Source: Labilithrix sp. | GTDB taxonomy: Bacteria; Myxococcota_A; Polyangia; Polyangiales; Polyangiaceae | NCBI GenBank assembly: GCA_019637175.1 | Contig: JAHBWD010000004.1 | Location: forward strand, 1-64,000 | Direction of reading: 5' to 3' | Length of the DNA: 64,000 bases | In this document: in pieces, positions 28,641 to 38,413 of the stretch | Layout of the letters: each line of letters opens with the position of its first letter | How positions within the stretch are numbered: the stretch's first letter is position 1 | Notes under the pieces: generated by a model | Told to the model about the DNA's origin: nothing | Databases searched by the model: none | Seen by the model: only the letters and a program-made list of their open reading frames with translations | Translations under genes and position numbers: made by a program

Positions 28641-31600
28641 ATGAGCACCCAGCAGACCTCCCCTGCGTTTCGGATGCCCGCGCGATACGAGAGCGTGGCA
28701 CGCCTCGGCAAAGGCGGCGGCGGCGAGGTCTGGGCCGTGCGCGACCGCGTGACCGGCACCGATCTCGCGCTCAAGGCGCTCGCCGAAGACGCGGGCGAGG
28801 CCGAAGTCATGGCGCTCGTCCGCGAGGCGGTGACGTTGAGCGGCCTCGAGGGGCTCGGCGTTCCTCGCGTCGTCGCGTTCGGGAGCCTGCCGGCGAGCAA
28901 GCGACGCTACCTCGTTCGCGAGATCGTCGCCGGCAAGAGCCTCGAGGAGGTGATGGACACGGGCGAGGGCGAGTGGCTGCGTCCGATCGTGTGCGCCGCC
29001 GATCAGCTCACCGTGCTCCATCGCGCGGGGCTCCTCCACGGCGACATCAAGCCGGCGAACGTGATCGTCGGCGACGACGGCACGGGCACGCTCGTCGATC
29101 TCGGCCTGGCGACGCCGTGGCGCGAAGGCGGCGCGCGCGCGCGCGGGCTCACGCCCAAGTACGCCGCGCCCGAGATCTTGATCGGCGATCCGCTCACCGT
29201 GCGCGCCGAGGTCTACGCGCTCGGGCAGACGCTGGCCGACGCCGTCGCGGCGCGAGGCGACGATCTCCCGCCGGCGACGCGCGCGGCGCTCGGCAAGATC
29301 GCGGCGCGCGCGACCGAAGAGAACCCGCAGGCGAGATACCCCAGCATCGACGAGCTCGCGAGCGCGCTGAAGAGCGCGGCGCGCATCGACACGCGCTCGC
29401 TGCAGGAAGCCGTCGCGTGGCCCGTGCTCGGCGTCGACGCGGCCGCGCAGACGCTCGCTGCGGAGGCGGCCTTGCTCGCGCCCGGCGAAGCCCTCGCCGT
29501 CATCGGCCCGCGGCGGAGCGGCCGAACGACGCTCGTGCGACGCCTCGCGTGGTCGCTCGGCGTCAGCGGCGCGCCGGTCGCGAGCGTCGAGCCCTCGCGC
29601 GGCGCGCAGGCGCTCTCCGCGCGCGAGGTCGTCGCGCTGGAGCTCGACCCGTGGGGCGGGATCGACGCGCCGATCGAGGGGCTCGTCGTCGTGGTCGACG
29701 ATCTCGCGGGCCTCGACGACGACGCGCGCGCGGCGCTCGCGCGCGCGGCCGAGCGCGGCGCGCGGATCGTCGCGGTGGGCGACGCCGGCGTCGCCCGCGC
29801 CGTCGCTCCCCAAGGCGTGCGAACGTTCGACGTTCCGCCGCTCGAGGCGAGCGCGGCGTCGGAGCTCGTGCGCCGCGCGGTGCCGTCGCTCCCCGACAAG
29901 CTCGCCGCGCACCTGCTCGCGCGCGCCGACCGGCGACCGGGCGAGCTCCGCGCGTTCGTCAGGCGCCTCGGCGGAAGGCCCATCACGTCGACCGACGAGA
30001 TCGACGAGATCCTCGACGCCGCCTCGAAGCGGAGCGTCCCGCCCTCCTCGCGCTCGCGCGAGGAAGGCTTGTCGGATCTCTCGCGCGCGCTCGACACCGG
30101 CCGCTTCGATCTCGCCGCGGAGACGCTCGACGCCCTCGGCGCGCCGACCGACGACGGCGAAGCGGTGGCGTTCGCGATCGCGCGAGGGAAGATCCTCCTC
30201 GCGCGAGGCGACGGACCGGGCGCGGGCGACGCCCTCGACGCCGCGTCGACTGCGGCGCGCCGCGGACCGCTCGCGCGGGCGTGGCTCACCGCGCGCGCGC
30301 GCACGTACGTCCGCGCGGGAAACTTCGCGCAGGCCGCGTCGCTCGCCGAAGAAGCCGCGAAGGCGTCCGGCCGCGACGCCCTCTCGGCCGAGGCGCTCGC
30401 CGCGCGCGGTGTCGCGCTCGCGTATCTCGGCGACGAAGCCAAGGCGCGCGAGGCGCTCGACGAGGCCGTCGCGATCGCGAAGAGCGTCGGCGATGCGCGC
30501 GTCGTCGCGGTCGCGCTCGGCTCCGCCGCGATCGCGCACCAGCGCGCCGGGCGCACGAAGGAGGCGCGCGAGGCGTACGAAGGCGCGCTCGTCAGCGCCG
30601 AAGAGGCGAAAGACGCGTGGACGCTCGCGACGATGCGCCTCAACCTCGGCGGAATCGCCAAGGCGGACGGCGACTTGGCGCTCTCGCTCGTGCACCTCGA
30701 GGCCGCGCTCGACATGGGTAAGCGCGCGGGCGCGCTCATGGTCGTGCAGCAAGCGCTCTTCACGCTCGCGAACGTCGATCTCTACCTCGGTCGCTACGCG
30801 CGCGCCGCCGGATCGATCGAGCACCTCGCGACGCTGCGCGACAAGCTCTCGCCGAACGCGCGCGCCGAGCTGCTCGGCCTCCAGGCCGAGGTCGCGACGC
30901 GCACGGGCGAGATCGATCGCGCCGCGCGCCTCTACGAGCTCTCTGCCGAGGCCTACGACGCGGTCGCGCGCCCGCTCGACGCCGCCGAGGCGAGGCTCGA
31001 GGGCATCCTGACGCGCCTCGCGAACGCCGGCGAGGGATCGACGCTCGACGCGACGTCGCTCTCGCGCGAGCTCGAGACGGTGCGCGCGAAGCTCGGCGAC
31101 GGCGGCTTCGCCGAGCACGAGCCGCTCGCGTGCATCGTCAAGGGATCGCTCGCGCTCGCCCGCGGAGACGAGATCGCGGCGCGCGAGGCGCTCGACGAAG
31201 CGTACGAGCGCGCCTCGAAGGCCGGCCTCCGCGAGTGGTCGTGGCGCGCGCTCGACGCGCGCGCGCGGCTCGCGAGCTCGCAAGGCGCGACCGCCCTCGC
31301 GCGTCGCGACACGGAGGCCGCCTTGGCGATGCTCGAGGAGACGGCGGCCAAGCTCCCGCGCGATCTCCGTGAGGTCTTCTGGAACGATCCGCGGCGGCGA
31401 TCGCTCCGCCAGGCGCACACGGCCACGATCCCCGCGGCGTCCTCGTCGAGCGTGCCGTGGAGCTCGACGCCGAATCCGCCGCTGCGCGGCCGCGCGATCC
31501 ACGCGGAGACCTCGATGCCGACGATGAGCAGCGCGCGTTCGGGGATCACGAGCATGGGCGCGCCGCTGCCCGCCGAAGACCGCCTCGCGCGGATCTTCGA

Positions 31601-33200
31601 GATCACGCGCGATCTCGCGCGCGAGCACGATCTCGATCGCCTCCTCGTGCGCGTGACCGATCACGCGGTGGGCCTGCTCGGCGCCGAGCGCGGGCTCATC
31701 GTGCTGGTGAACGACGAGGGCGGCGTCGTCGCGCACACCGCGCGCGACAGCAAGGGAGAAGAGGCGGCGCAGAACTTCTCCCGCAGCGTCGCCGAGCGCG
31801 TGATCCAGGACGGCGAGCCGGTGATCGCGACGAGCGCGCGCGACGACGAGCGTCTCGCGCAGGCCGTCAGCGTCCACCAGCTGATGATCCAGTCGATCGC
31901 GTGCGTGCCCATTCGCGGCGCGCCGCCGGCGGGCAAGACGATCGGCGCGCTCTACGTCGAGACGCGCCTCCGGCCCGGCGTCCGCTTCCGCGAAGAGCTG
32001 CCGACGCTCGCGGCGTTCGCCGATCAGGCCGCGATCGCGATCGAGGCCGCGCGCCTCATCGACGAGAACAAGCGCCGCGCCGACGAGCTCGAGATCGCGA
32101 ACGAGGAGCTCACCGCCGCGAAAGACAAGCTCGCCGAGCTGCTCGGCCGGCGCACCGAGCAGCTCCAGAACGTTCGCCGCGATCTGAAGCAGGCGCGCTC
32201 GGAGCTGCGCTCGCACTTCGGCTACGCCGGCCTCGTCGGGACGAGCGCGGCGATGCGCAAGCTCTACGCGCTCATCGAGCGCGTGCGCGACACCGACGTG
32301 CCCATCCTCGTCACCGGCGAGAGCGGCACCGGCAAGGAGATGGTCGCGCGCGCGGTGCACGTCGCCGGCCCGCGCGCGAAGCAGCCGTTCCTCGGCGTCA
32401 ACTGCGGCGCGATCCCGGCGAACCTCCTCGAGAGCGAGCTGTTCGGCCACGTCCGCGGCGCGTTCACCGGCGCCGAGCGCGATCGCAAGGGCCTCTTCCG
32501 CGAGGCGGAGAACGGCACCATCCTGCTCGACGAGATCGGCGAGATGCCCCAGAAGATGCAGGCGGGTCTCCTGCGCGTGCTCCAGGAGAAGACCGTGCGG
32601 CCCGTCGGCGGCGTGAAGGAAGAGCCGTGCAGCGCGCGCGTCATCGCGGCGACCAACCGCGATCTCGCGACGATGGTGGCCGAGGGGACGTTCCGCGAAG
32701 ATCTGTTCTATCGCCTCCACGTCGTCGAGCTGAAGATCCCCGCGCTGCGCGAGCGCACCGACGACATCCCGGCGCTCATCGATCACTTCCTCGGGCTCTT
32801 CGCCGCGCGCCACAAGCGGGAGAGGAAGACGATCGAGCGAACGGCGGTGCGGCGCCTCCAGGCGTTCGACTGGCCGGGCAACGTGCGCCAGCTCGAGCAC
32901 GTGCTCCTCAACGCGTGGCTGCTCTCGGAAGAGAGCGAGATCACCTCCGACGATCTCGATCTGCCGACCGCCAGCGTGCGTCCTTCACCGCCTCTCGGCA
33001 CGACGTCGGAGCCGCGCACGAGCGCCTCGACCACGAGCACGGTGCGGGCGAGGACGCAGGAGGAGTACCGCGACGCGGAGAAGGAGAAGATCCTCTCCGC
33101 GCTCACGCGCTGCAACTGGAACCGCGTGCAGGCCGCCAAGATGATCGGCGTCCCGCGGCGCACGTTCTACCGCCGCCTGAAGGAGTACGGCATCGTCTAG
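28641..33200 (+). CDS. Ser/Thr kinase - AAA/TPR - GAF - sigma54 activator - Fis fusion regulator
   Basis: A 1,519-residue regulator. An STK-like domain (~15-265) has [20 protein letters not shown] (catalytic loop ~133) and [10 protein letters not shown]-loop GPRRSGRTT lies near residue 288, followed by a long TPR-rich region (~450-940), a GAF domain (~975-1145) and a coiled coil. The C-terminal sigma54-interacting AAA+ domain carries GESGTGKE (~1225) and the sigma54 loop GAFTGA (~1273), and the protein ends in a Fis-type helix-turn-helix ([20 protein letters not shown]). All activator motifs look intact, so it should open sigma54 promoters in response to kinase or GAF inputs. The start at 28641 is the first in-frame ATG after the inverted repeat. 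Confidence 0.92.
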   Translation: MSTQQTSPAFRMPARYESVARLGKGGGGEVWAVRDRVTGTDLALKALAEDAGEAEVMALVREAVTLSGLEGLGVPRVVAFGSLPASKRRYLVREIVAGKSLEEVMDTGEGEWLRPIVCAADQLTVLHRAGLLHGDIKPANVIVGDDGTGTLVDLGLATPWREGGARARGLTPKYAAPEILIGDPLTVRAEVYALGQTLADAVAARGDDLPPATRAALGKIAARATEENPQARYPSIDELASALKSAARIDTRSLQEAVAWPVLGVDAAAQTLAAEAALLAPGEALAVIGPRRSGRTTLVRRLAWSLGVSGAPVASVEPSRGAQALSAREVVALELDPWGGIDAPIEGLVVVVDDLAGLDDDARAALARAAERGARIVAVGDAGVARAVAPQGVRTFDVPPLEASAASELVRRAVPSLPDKLAAHLLARADRRPGELRAFVRRLGGRPITSTDEIDEILDAASKRSVPPSSRSREEGLSDLSRALDTGRFDLAAETLDALGAPTDDGEAVAFAIARGKILLARGDGPGAGDALDAASTAARRGPLARAWLTARARTYVRAGNFAQAASLAEEAAKASGRDALSAEALAARGVALAYLGDEAKAREALDEAVAIAKSVGDARVVAVALGSAAIAHQRAGRTKEAREAYEGALVSAEEAKDAWTLATMRLNLGGIAKADGDLALSLVHLEAALDMGKRAGALMVVQQALFTLANVDLYLGRYARAAGSIEHLATLRDKLSPNARAELLGLQAEVATRTGEIDRAARLYELSAEAYDAVARPLDAAEARLEGILTRLANAGEGSTLDATSLSRELETVRAKLGDGGFAEHEPLACIVKGSLALARGDEIAAREALDEAYERASKAGLREWSWRALDARARLASSQGATALARRDTEAALAMLEETAAKLPRDLREVFWNDPRRRSLRQAHTATIPAASSSSVPWSSTPNPPLRGRAIHAETSMPTMSSARSGITSMGAPLPAEDRLARIFEITRDLAREHDLDRLLVRVTDHAVGLLGAERGLIVLVNDEGGVVAHTARDSKGEEAAQNFSRSVAERVIQDGEPVIATSARDDERLAQAVSVHQLMIQSIACVPIRGAPPAGKTIGALYVETRLRPGVRFREELPTLAAFADQAAIAIEAARLIDENKRRADELEIANEELTAAKDKLAELLGRRTEQLQNVRRDLKQARSELRSHFGYAGLVGTSAAMRKLYALIERVRDTDVPILVTGESGTGKEMVARAVHVAGPRAKQPFLGVNCGAIPANLLESELFGHVRGAFTGAERDRKGLFREAENGTILLDEIGEMPQKMQAGLLRVLQEKTVRPVGGVKEEPCSARVIAATNRDLATMVAEGTFREDLFYRLHVVELKIPALRERTDDIPALIDHFLGLFAARHKRERKTIERTAVRRLQAFDWPGNVRQLEHVLLNAWLLSEESEITSDDLDLPTASVRPSPPLGTTSEPRTSASTTSTVRARTQEEYRDAEKEKILSALTRCNWNRVQAAKMIGVPRRTFYRRLKEYGIV

Positions 33201-33215
33201 GTTCGCCGGCCGCGC

Positions 33216-34466
33216 TCACGCTCTCGAGCGGCGGCGGCGCATCGAGGCGAGGGCGACGGCGCCGAGGGCGAGCGCGAACGCGGCGCCCGCGGGCGCGCGC
33301 CCGGGCGCCGAAGAGCAGCCCGTCGTCTCGGTGATGACCGTGCGGCTCGGCGCGGCGGCCGCGGGCTCGGCCTCGAGATCCTCGGACGCCGGCTCGACCG
33401 TCGGCTCGGGCGCGCAGATCTGCTTGTCGCCGACGGCGGTGCAGACCTCGCCCGGAGCGCACGTCGTGCCGTCGTCGCAGCGACGCTCGCACACGCCCTC
33501 GATGCACGCGTCGGAGCTGCACTCGAGGTTCGACTTGCACGACTCGCCCACGCCCTTGCCCGGAGGCGCGCCCTCGGTGCGAGGCTCGGCGCCGGCCGCG
33601 GCGAACGCCTTGGTCACGAGCGCGCCCTTGTCGCTCAGGTGCGTGTACGTGTTGAGCACGCTGCGCCCGATGCAGTTCTGCGCCTCGTTGTTCGGGTTCT
33701 CGCCCCCGCCGCCGCCGCGCGAGACGACACCGACGACGGCGCCCTTCGACGAGAACGCCGGACCTCCGCTGTCGCCGGAGCAGATCGACTCGGCGACGAC
33801 GAACTCGGAGGCGCCGACGCCGATGTTGTTCGCCTCGTCGAGCGCGAGCGGACCGACGCCGAGCACCTGCACGCGGGCGCGTTGCATGCGCTTGTCGGGC
33901 ATCTCGCCGGCCTCGGTGAGGCCCCAGCCGACCGACGTGAGCAGCTCGCCTTCGCGCGCGGCGCCCTTGACGCGGATCGGCGCGATGCGTCCCTGGATCG
34001 ATCGATCGAGGACCATGAACGCGATGTCCGCGTTGCACAGCGTGCGCGCGTTCTCGTGGACGAGGAGCTTGCCGCGCGCGTTGGCGGCGTTGCGATCGTG
34101 GGCGCGACGGACGCCGTCGATGCCCGTGTAGACGTAGATGTCGCTCGCCGCGAAGTCGGCGCCGACGGCGCCGCCGGCGACGGGCCTGCCGGTGTGCGAG
34201 CAGAGCGCGCCGCGATCGGTCTCGGCGACGCAGTGACGCGCGGTGAGCACGAGGTTCGGGGCGACGAGCGTGCCGGTGCACGTGCCCGCGAGCTGCGTGC
34301 CGCGGCGCATCGCGAGGAGCACGACGGCGTCCTGATCGGACGTCGACGCGGTGCCCTTGATGATGGGTGAGGACGCGGTGCCGATCGGATCGGAAGCGTC
34401 GCCGCTCGAGCAGCCGATCACGAACAGCGCGCCGGCCGCGACTCCTTTCCAAGAAACGATGCGCAT
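33216..34466 (-). CDS. Trypsin-like serine protease with MYXO-CTERM sorting tail
   Basis: A 416-residue exported S1 protease. The signal peptide ends in a lipobox-like FVIGC, then a probable pro-segment ends at SSPIIKGT, close to the usual IVGG-type activation site. Catalytic residues are His78 (LTARHC), Asp157 (NADIAFMVL) and Ser243 (SGDSGGP). A Cys-rich module follows (~315-365). The C-terminus TGCSSAPGR, a hydrophobic helix (FALALGAVALASM) and RRRRSR form a MYXO-CTERM-type sorting signal seen in myxobacterial surface proteins. The start is placed at a good GGGGAG site. It converges with the large regulator gene, leaving 15 bases between their stops. Confidence 0.9.
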   Translation of the reverse strand: MRIVSWKGVAAGALFVIGCSSGDASDPIGTASSPIIKGTASTSDQDAVVLLAMRRGTQLAGTCTGTLVAPNLVLTARHCVAETDRGALCSHTGRPVAGGAVGADFAASDIYVYTGIDGVRRAHDRNAANARGKLLVHENARTLCNADIAFMVLDRSIQGRIAPIRVKGAAREGELLTSVGWGLTEAGEMPDKRMQRARVQVLGVGPLALDEANNIGVGASEFVVAESICSGDSGGPAFSSKGAVVGVVSRGGGGGENPNNEAQNCIGRSVLNTYTHLSDKGALVTKAFAAAGAEPRTEGAPPGKGVGESCKSNLECSSDACIEGVCERRCDDGTTCAPGEVCTAVGDKQICAPEPTVEPASEDLEAEPAAAAPSRTVITETTGCSSAPGRAPAGAAFALALGAVALASMRRRRSRA

Positions 34467-34679
34467 CTCCCCGTCCTCCCTTTGACCACACCATCCGCAA
34501 GACACACACCAGCGTCTGGAGCGGGGCGCGTGCGCTCAATACATTGAAATAACTGTCATTAATCGACCGTCGCGATGGATCGGCGGCCATCCATTGGGCC
34601 GCTGCCGATCCGCCGCTGCCGGACAATTGCAGCGGAACGGCACCGTCCTCCGAGCGCAGCGTCGAGCTATCCTCGCGCC
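34467..34679. other. Divergent promoter region (protease / peroxiredoxin)
   Basis: This 213-base region has an AT-rich segment (34537-34565, including CAATACATTG and ATTAATCG) unusual for this GC-rich window, and should hold both promoters. The GC hairpin at 34577-34611 is described separately. No RNA gene seen. Confidence 0.45.
34577..34611. other. Stem-loop in divergent intergenic region
   Basis: GGATCGGC and GCCGATCC form a perfect 8-base inverted repeat around a 19-base loop that contains further complementary GGCC bases. It could be a leader structure of the peroxiredoxin transcript or a regulator site. Confidence 0.4.
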
Positions 34680-35258
34680 ATGCGCTTGCCTCTCGTTCTC
34701 CTCGCCGTCCTCGCCACGCTCCCGGCTTGCGGGCGCGACGCGCCGCCGGCGCCCGCGCCCACGACCGCGACGTCGGCGGCCGCTTCGCCGACCTCCGATC
34801 CCGCGCCCGCCGCGGCCGGGGAGGTCGCCGTGGGAAAGCCGGCGCCCGACTTCAGCGCGAAGAGCCACGACGGAGCGGACCTCAAGCTCTCGGCGCTGAA
34901 GGGCAAGCCCGTCGTCGTCTACTTCTATCCGAAGGACGAGACCCCGGGCTGCACCAAGCAAGCGTGCGCCTTCCGCGACGCGTGGAAGGAGCTCGCGGCG
35001 ACGGGCGTGGTGCTCATCGGGATCTCGACCGACGACGTCGATTCCCACAAAGCGTTCGCCAAGCATCACGAGCTGCCCTTTCACCTCGTCAGCGACGAGG
35101 CCGGCGCCATCGCGAAGTCGTTCGGCGTGCCCAATCGGGGCGGATTTCTCGGGCGACAGACGTTCGTGATCGGCCCCGACGGGAACATGAAGAAGATCTA
35201 TCGGGAGGTCGACGTGTCGAAGCACGCGAGCGAGATCCTCGCCGACGTGAAGTCTTGA
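34680..35258 (+). CDS. Lipid-anchored peroxiredoxin (BCP/PrxQ-type)
   Basis: A 192-residue thiol peroxidase. A signal peptide ends in TLPAC (lipobox), followed by a Thr/Ala/Pro-rich linker and then the thioredoxin-fold domain. The peroxidatic motif is DETPGCTKQACAF: the first Cys is peroxidatic, and the second, five residues later, matches the PrxQ/BCP resolving Cys. The C-terminal RQTFVIGPDGNMKKIYREVD is typical. Most BCP proteins are cytoplasmic, so a lipid-anchored exported version implies envelope peroxide defence. It overlaps no other gene and precedes a small gene by one base. Confidence 0.88.
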   Translation: MRLPLVLLAVLATLPACGRDAPPAPAPTTATSAAASPTSDPAPAAAGEVAVGKPAPDFSAKSHDGADLKLSALKGKPVVVYFYPKDETPGCTKQACAFRDAWKELAATGVVLIGISTDDVDSHKAFAKHHELPFHLVSDEAGAIAKSFGVPNRGGFLGRQTFVIGPDGNMKKIYREVDVSKHASEILADVKS

Positions 35259-35259
35259 G

Positions 35260-35592
35260 ATGAGCCGGCCGGCCCTCGTCGTCGTCGTGGATGGCGAGCC
35301 GATGGAGGAGGCCTCGGCGCGCGCGCTCTGGGCGCGCTTCAGCGCGTGGATGGAGGAGCATCGCGGCGATCTCGCGGGCTTCGCGCGCCAAGAAGGGTTC
35401 GTGAGCGTCCACCCCGGCGTCGAGGGCGGACGGCCCGTCCTGCGCGTGAGCAACACCACGCCTCAGCAGGCGTACGGGGGCGATCTGCCCTCGGGCGGGG
35501 CCGGTGGATCGGGCGAACGCCACACTGCGGGCACGAAGCCGGATCGCCGCCGGAGCAGTGGCCCGCGAAACCGCGGCAAAAAGCGGGGTTGA
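35260..35592 (+). CDS. Small hypothetical protein
   Basis: A 110-residue protein starting one base after the peroxiredoxin stop (TGAGATG), so translation is probably coupled. Residues 1-75 look folded (PALVVVVDGEPMEEASARAL, HRGDLAGFARQEGFVSVHPG), and the C-terminal third is Gly-, Arg- and Lys-rich (RRRSSGPRNRGKKRG) and probably disordered or nucleic-acid-binding. No signal peptide. No family recognised. Confidence 0.6.
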   Translation: MSRPALVVVVDGEPMEEASARALWARFSAWMEEHRGDLAGFARQEGFVSVHPGVEGGRPVLRVSNTTPQQAYGGDLPSGGAGGSGERHTAGTKPDRRRSSGPRNRGKKRG

Positions 35593-35602
35593 GGTAGGAC
35601 AC

Positions 35603-35625
35603 GGGCCCACAATGTATGGGCCCAC
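35603..35625. repeat. Direct repeat of GGGCCCAC
   Basis: GGGCCCAC occurs twice (35603-35610 and 35618-35625), separated by seven bases, just upstream of the next gene's likely start. Each copy contains a GGGCCC palindrome. It may be a regulator site or chance in GC-rich DNA. Confidence 0.35.
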
Positions 35626-35649
35626 CCCTTGCTAGCTCTATCCATCGAC

Positions 35650-36450
35650 GTGGCGACCCGATTCGAAATCACCTACGCCGCCCATACGGGCACCTGCACC
35701 TTCTTGTTGGACGCAGACGGCATCTGCCGACGCATCGTGATGCTGCCGTCGAAAGGCAAGCGTCGCGAGTCGTCGAAGACGGCCGCGCGATGCGTCGGCG
35801 CGCAATACGTCGCGTCGCTCGACTCGGGCGCCGCCGGCGGTCTCGTCGAGATGCCCCGCGTGGGCGCCGCCATGCTCTTCGCGCGCGTCGACGAGCGAGG
35901 GCGCATCTCGCTGGTTCGCACGAGCGTGCTCACCGGCTTCGAATCGCAGCAGGTCGAGGATCCGTTCGCGGAGTCGACCGGCGTCCAGACCTCGGCGCCC
36001 GAAATCGACACGCCGCTGGTGCCCGAGGCGCCCGCCCCGCCCGACAGCGACGTCGCCGTCGCCGATCCCGACGACTACTTCGACGCGAGCGATCGGACGC
36101 AACGCATCCAGGCCCTGCGGCCCGAAGACATCGCGGCGACCTTCCCCGAAGCGGCCACCGCCGAGTATCGCGCGGTCGAGAGCGAGCCCGCGCCGCGCAC
36201 CACGCTGCCCTCGCAGCTTGCGCCGTCGAACGTCCCGACCCTACGGAATCCTCACCGTGACGTCCGCATCGAGGCCGACGACGAGTACGCGCCGCCACCG
36301 CCGCGATCGGTGCCGACCCGCGGGATGCTCCCGCGGGTCCGCGGGTCGAGCGCCGCCGTGGCGAGCGAGCCCATGCGAACGCCGAGGGCGTATTCTCGGC
36401 CCGCCGCGTCGGACGTGCAGATGGCTTCGCGGCGACGTCGCGGCACCTGA
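35650..36450 (+). CDS. Hypothetical protein with disordered C-terminus
   Basis: A ~266-residue protein. The N-terminal ~90 residues look globular (ATRFEITYAAHTGTCTFLLD, GICRRIVMLPSKGK), with two to three cysteines (CTF, CRR, ARC) that could bind metal. The rest is rich in Pro, Ala, Asp and Arg and likely disordered, ending in an Arg run. The start is uncertain: GTG at 35650 is chosen because it begins the conserved-looking segment; an in-frame TTG at 35629 is also possible. No signal peptide. Function unknown. Confidence 0.55.
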   Translation: MATRFEITYAAHTGTCTFLLDADGICRRIVMLPSKGKRRESSKTAARCVGAQYVASLDSGAAGGLVEMPRVGAAMLFARVDERGRISLVRTSVLTGFESQQVEDPFAESTGVQTSAPEIDTPLVPEAPAPPDSDVAVADPDDYFDASDRTQRIQALRPEDIAATFPEAATAEYRAVESEPAPRTTLPSQLAPSNVPTLRNPHRDVRIEADDEYAPPPPRSVPTRGMLPRVRGSSAAVASEPMRTPRAYSRPAASDVQMASRRRRGT

Positions 36451-36579
36451 GCCGCGTCCGCGCAGCGCGACCGCGAGTCCCCATGGACATGCGGCGCCGA
36501 CAGTGTTACCTCGCGCGTCGATGAAAGCTCGGCATCTCGGCACGTTGAGTGCCGCTTGCCGCGGACGCCTCGAGGCCCC

Positions 36580-37071
36580 ATGTCGCTGCTCGGAGTGAGC
36601 ATCCTCAACGCTGAAAGGTCCCTCGCCGAAGGCGGGGTCAACGTCGACCTCGATTTGAGTCTCTTCGTGCAGCTCGGGTTCTTCCTCGTGCTGCTCTTCG
36701 TGCTCAAGCCGGCGCTCTTCGATCCGATGATGAAGCTCTTCGAAGAGCGCGAGAGGCGCATCGAAGGCACCATCGCCGACGCGAAGAGAGAAGACGAAAA
36801 GTCGGCCAAGGCGCTCGCCAAGTACGAAGCGATCGTCGGCAAGGCGCGCCAGGAAGGCGCGACCGAGCGCGACGCGATTCGCGCGCAAGGCATGAAGCGA
36901 GAAGCCGAGGTCATGGCGAAGGTCCGCGCCGAGACGAGCGCGACGCTCGACGCCGGGCGCAAGTCGATCGGCGACGCCGCCGACGCCGCGCGCAAGCAGC
37001 TCGAGACCGAGGCGCAAGTGCTCGCCCGACAGATGGCGACGCGGGTGCTCGGGCGCGAGGTGTCGTCGTGA
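36580..37071 (+). CDS. F-type ATP synthase subunit b' (first b subunit)
   Basis: A 163-residue peripheral-stalk subunit. A membrane segment (LSLFVQLGFFLVLLFVLKPALF) lies near residues 27-48, followed by a long charged coiled-coil (EERERRIEGTIADAKREDEK and on) that dimerises with the second b subunit to hold delta and alpha. The ATG at 36580 is the first in-frame start with a sensible N-terminus. It heads an ATPase operon in which the genes overlap by four bases or lie 6-21 bases apart. Two b-type genes in tandem (b' then b) are usual for many deltaproteobacterial lineages. Confidence 0.85.
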   Translation: MSLLGVSILNAERSLAEGGVNVDLDLSLFVQLGFFLVLLFVLKPALFDPMMKLFEERERRIEGTIADAKREDEKSAKALAKYEAIVGKARQEGATERDAIRAQGMKREAEVMAKVRAETSATLDAGRKSIGDAADAARKQLETEAQVLARQMATRVLGREVSS

Positions 37072-37853
37072 GCCGGCGCGCGAGGCTGATCCTCGCGGCC
37101 GCCGTCGCGCTCTCGCTCGCCATCTGGGTGCTCGCCGCCGGTCCGAAGGCGAGCGCGCAGGGGCACGGCGAAGGCCACGGCTCGAGCGAGCACGCCGCGC
37201 CCACGACGCACGCCCCCGCGGGCGAGCACGCCGCCCCCGCGGGCGAGCACGGCGAGCACGGCGCCGCCGAGCACGGCGCGCACCACGGCCCGGCGCCGAT
37301 CAACTGGACGGACATCTGGAACACGAAGCAGCCGGCCGTCCTCGCGCTCGTCATCAACTTCGGTCTTCTGATGGGCCTCTACTACGTGCTCGGCAAGAAG
37401 CCGATCACCGAGGCCCTCAAGCAGCGCCGCATCACGATCGGCAAGGAGATCGACGACGCGCAGGCGCTGCTCGCCGAGGCCAAGGAGCGCGGGAAGAAGT
37501 ACCAGGCCGATCTCAAGAACGCCGACACCGACGCCGAGACCGCGCGGTCGGGCCTCGTCAGCGCGGGCAAGGGCGAGGTCGATCGCATCCTCTCCGAAGC
37601 CGAAGAGCGCGCCGAGCGCATGAAGCGCGACGCCGAGCGCCTCGTCGAGCAGGAGAAGAAGCAGCTCGCCGTCGATCTGCTGCTCGAGACGATCGAGGTC
37701 GCGTCGAGCGAGGCGGGCAAGATCCTCGCGAAGTCGGTCACGGCGGAAGATCACGCGCGCCTCGCGCAGGATCTCCTCGCGGAGCTCGCGAAGAAGCCGG
37801 CAGCGCCTCGCGCCGCGGCCGCGGGCTCGGTTCGTCCGGGAGGTGCAGCGTGA
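37068..37853 (+). CDS. atpF: ATP synthase subunit b with extended His-rich N-terminus
   Basis: A 261-residue subunit b starting with GTG inside the upstream stop overlap. Normal b subunits are about 155-170 residues. Here ~75 residues are added: a signal-like hydrophobic segment (LILAAAVALSLAIWVLAAG, ending KASAQ), then a His/Glu/Gly-rich stretch with repeats of GEHAAPAGEHGEHG. The usual membrane helix follows (VLALVINFGLLMGLYYVLG), then the coiled coil and a C-terminal Pro/Ala tail. If the first hydrophobic segment is cleaved or spans the membrane, the His-rich part would lie outside the cytoplasm and could bind metal ions. Confidence 0.85.
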   Translation: MSRRARLILAAAVALSLAIWVLAAGPKASAQGHGEGHGSSEHAAPTTHAPAGEHAAPAGEHGEHGAAEHGAHHGPAPINWTDIWNTKQPAVLALVINFGLLMGLYYVLGKKPITEALKQRRITIGKEIDDAQALLAEAKERGKKYQADLKNADTDAETARSGLVSAGKGEVDRILSEAEERAERMKRDAERLVEQEKKQLAVDLLLETIEVASSEAGKILAKSVTAEDHARLAQDLLAELAKKPAAPRAAAAGSVRPGGAA

Positions 37854-38392
37854 TCCCCGGCGTCATCGCGAAGCGCTACGCCACCGCGATCCTCGAGCTC
37901 GGCTCCGAGTCGGGGCAGCTCGATCAGCTCGTCGAAGAGATCGGGCGCGCAGCCGAAGCCTACGAAACGAGCGGCGAGCTGCGAGCGGCGTTCGCCGATC
38001 CGCTGGTCGCGATCGCGACGAAGAAGGCGATCCTCGGCGATCTCGCCCAGCGCCTGAACCTCGGCGCGACCGCGCAGAAGACCGTCGGTCTCTTGCTCGA
38101 GCGCCGCCGCATCCGCGCGCTGCCCGCGATCGCCGCGCGGCTGCGCGAGATGGCCGACCAGAAGCGCGGGATCCTCCGCGCGGAGGTCTCGACCGCGATG
38201 CCGCTCCCCGAAGAGTACTTCGAGCGGCTCCAGCGAGAGCTCGAACGCATCACCGGGCGCCGCGTCGCCCTCGACCGCAAGCTCGATGCGACGCTGATCT
38301 GCGGCGTCCTCGTGCGCGTGGGCGACACCGTCTACGACGGCTCGCTCGTCGCGCGCCTCTCGCACCTCAAAGAGACGTTGCTCCCCAACTGA
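37850..38392 (+). CDS. atpH: ATP synthase subunit delta
   Basis: A 180-residue stalk subunit (OSCP family) that joins F1 to the b dimer. It has the N-terminal helical domain (IAKRYATAILELGSESGQL, RAAFADPLVAIATKKAIL) and a C-terminal domain ending in the family signature DATLICGVLVRVGDTVYDGS. Length is normal. A GTG start overlaps the atpF stop by four bases; in-frame alternatives are not better. Confidence 0.92.
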   Translation: MIPGVIAKRYATAILELGSESGQLDQLVEEIGRAAEAYETSGELRAAFADPLVAIATKKAILGDLAQRLNLGATAQKTVGLLLERRRIRALPAIAARLREMADQKRGILRAEVSTAMPLPEEYFERLQRELERITGRRVALDRKLDATLICGVLVRVGDTVYDGSLVARLSHLKETLLPN

Positions 38393-38413
38393 CGGGACAA
38401 TCAAGGAACCGAC

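Noticed and set aside
28491-32900. Very long antisense reading frame opposite the kinase-sigma54 gene
   Set aside because: GC-rich codon bias keeps antisense frames open. Its translation is Arg/Glu-rich with no domain, whereas the plus frame has many conserved motifs.
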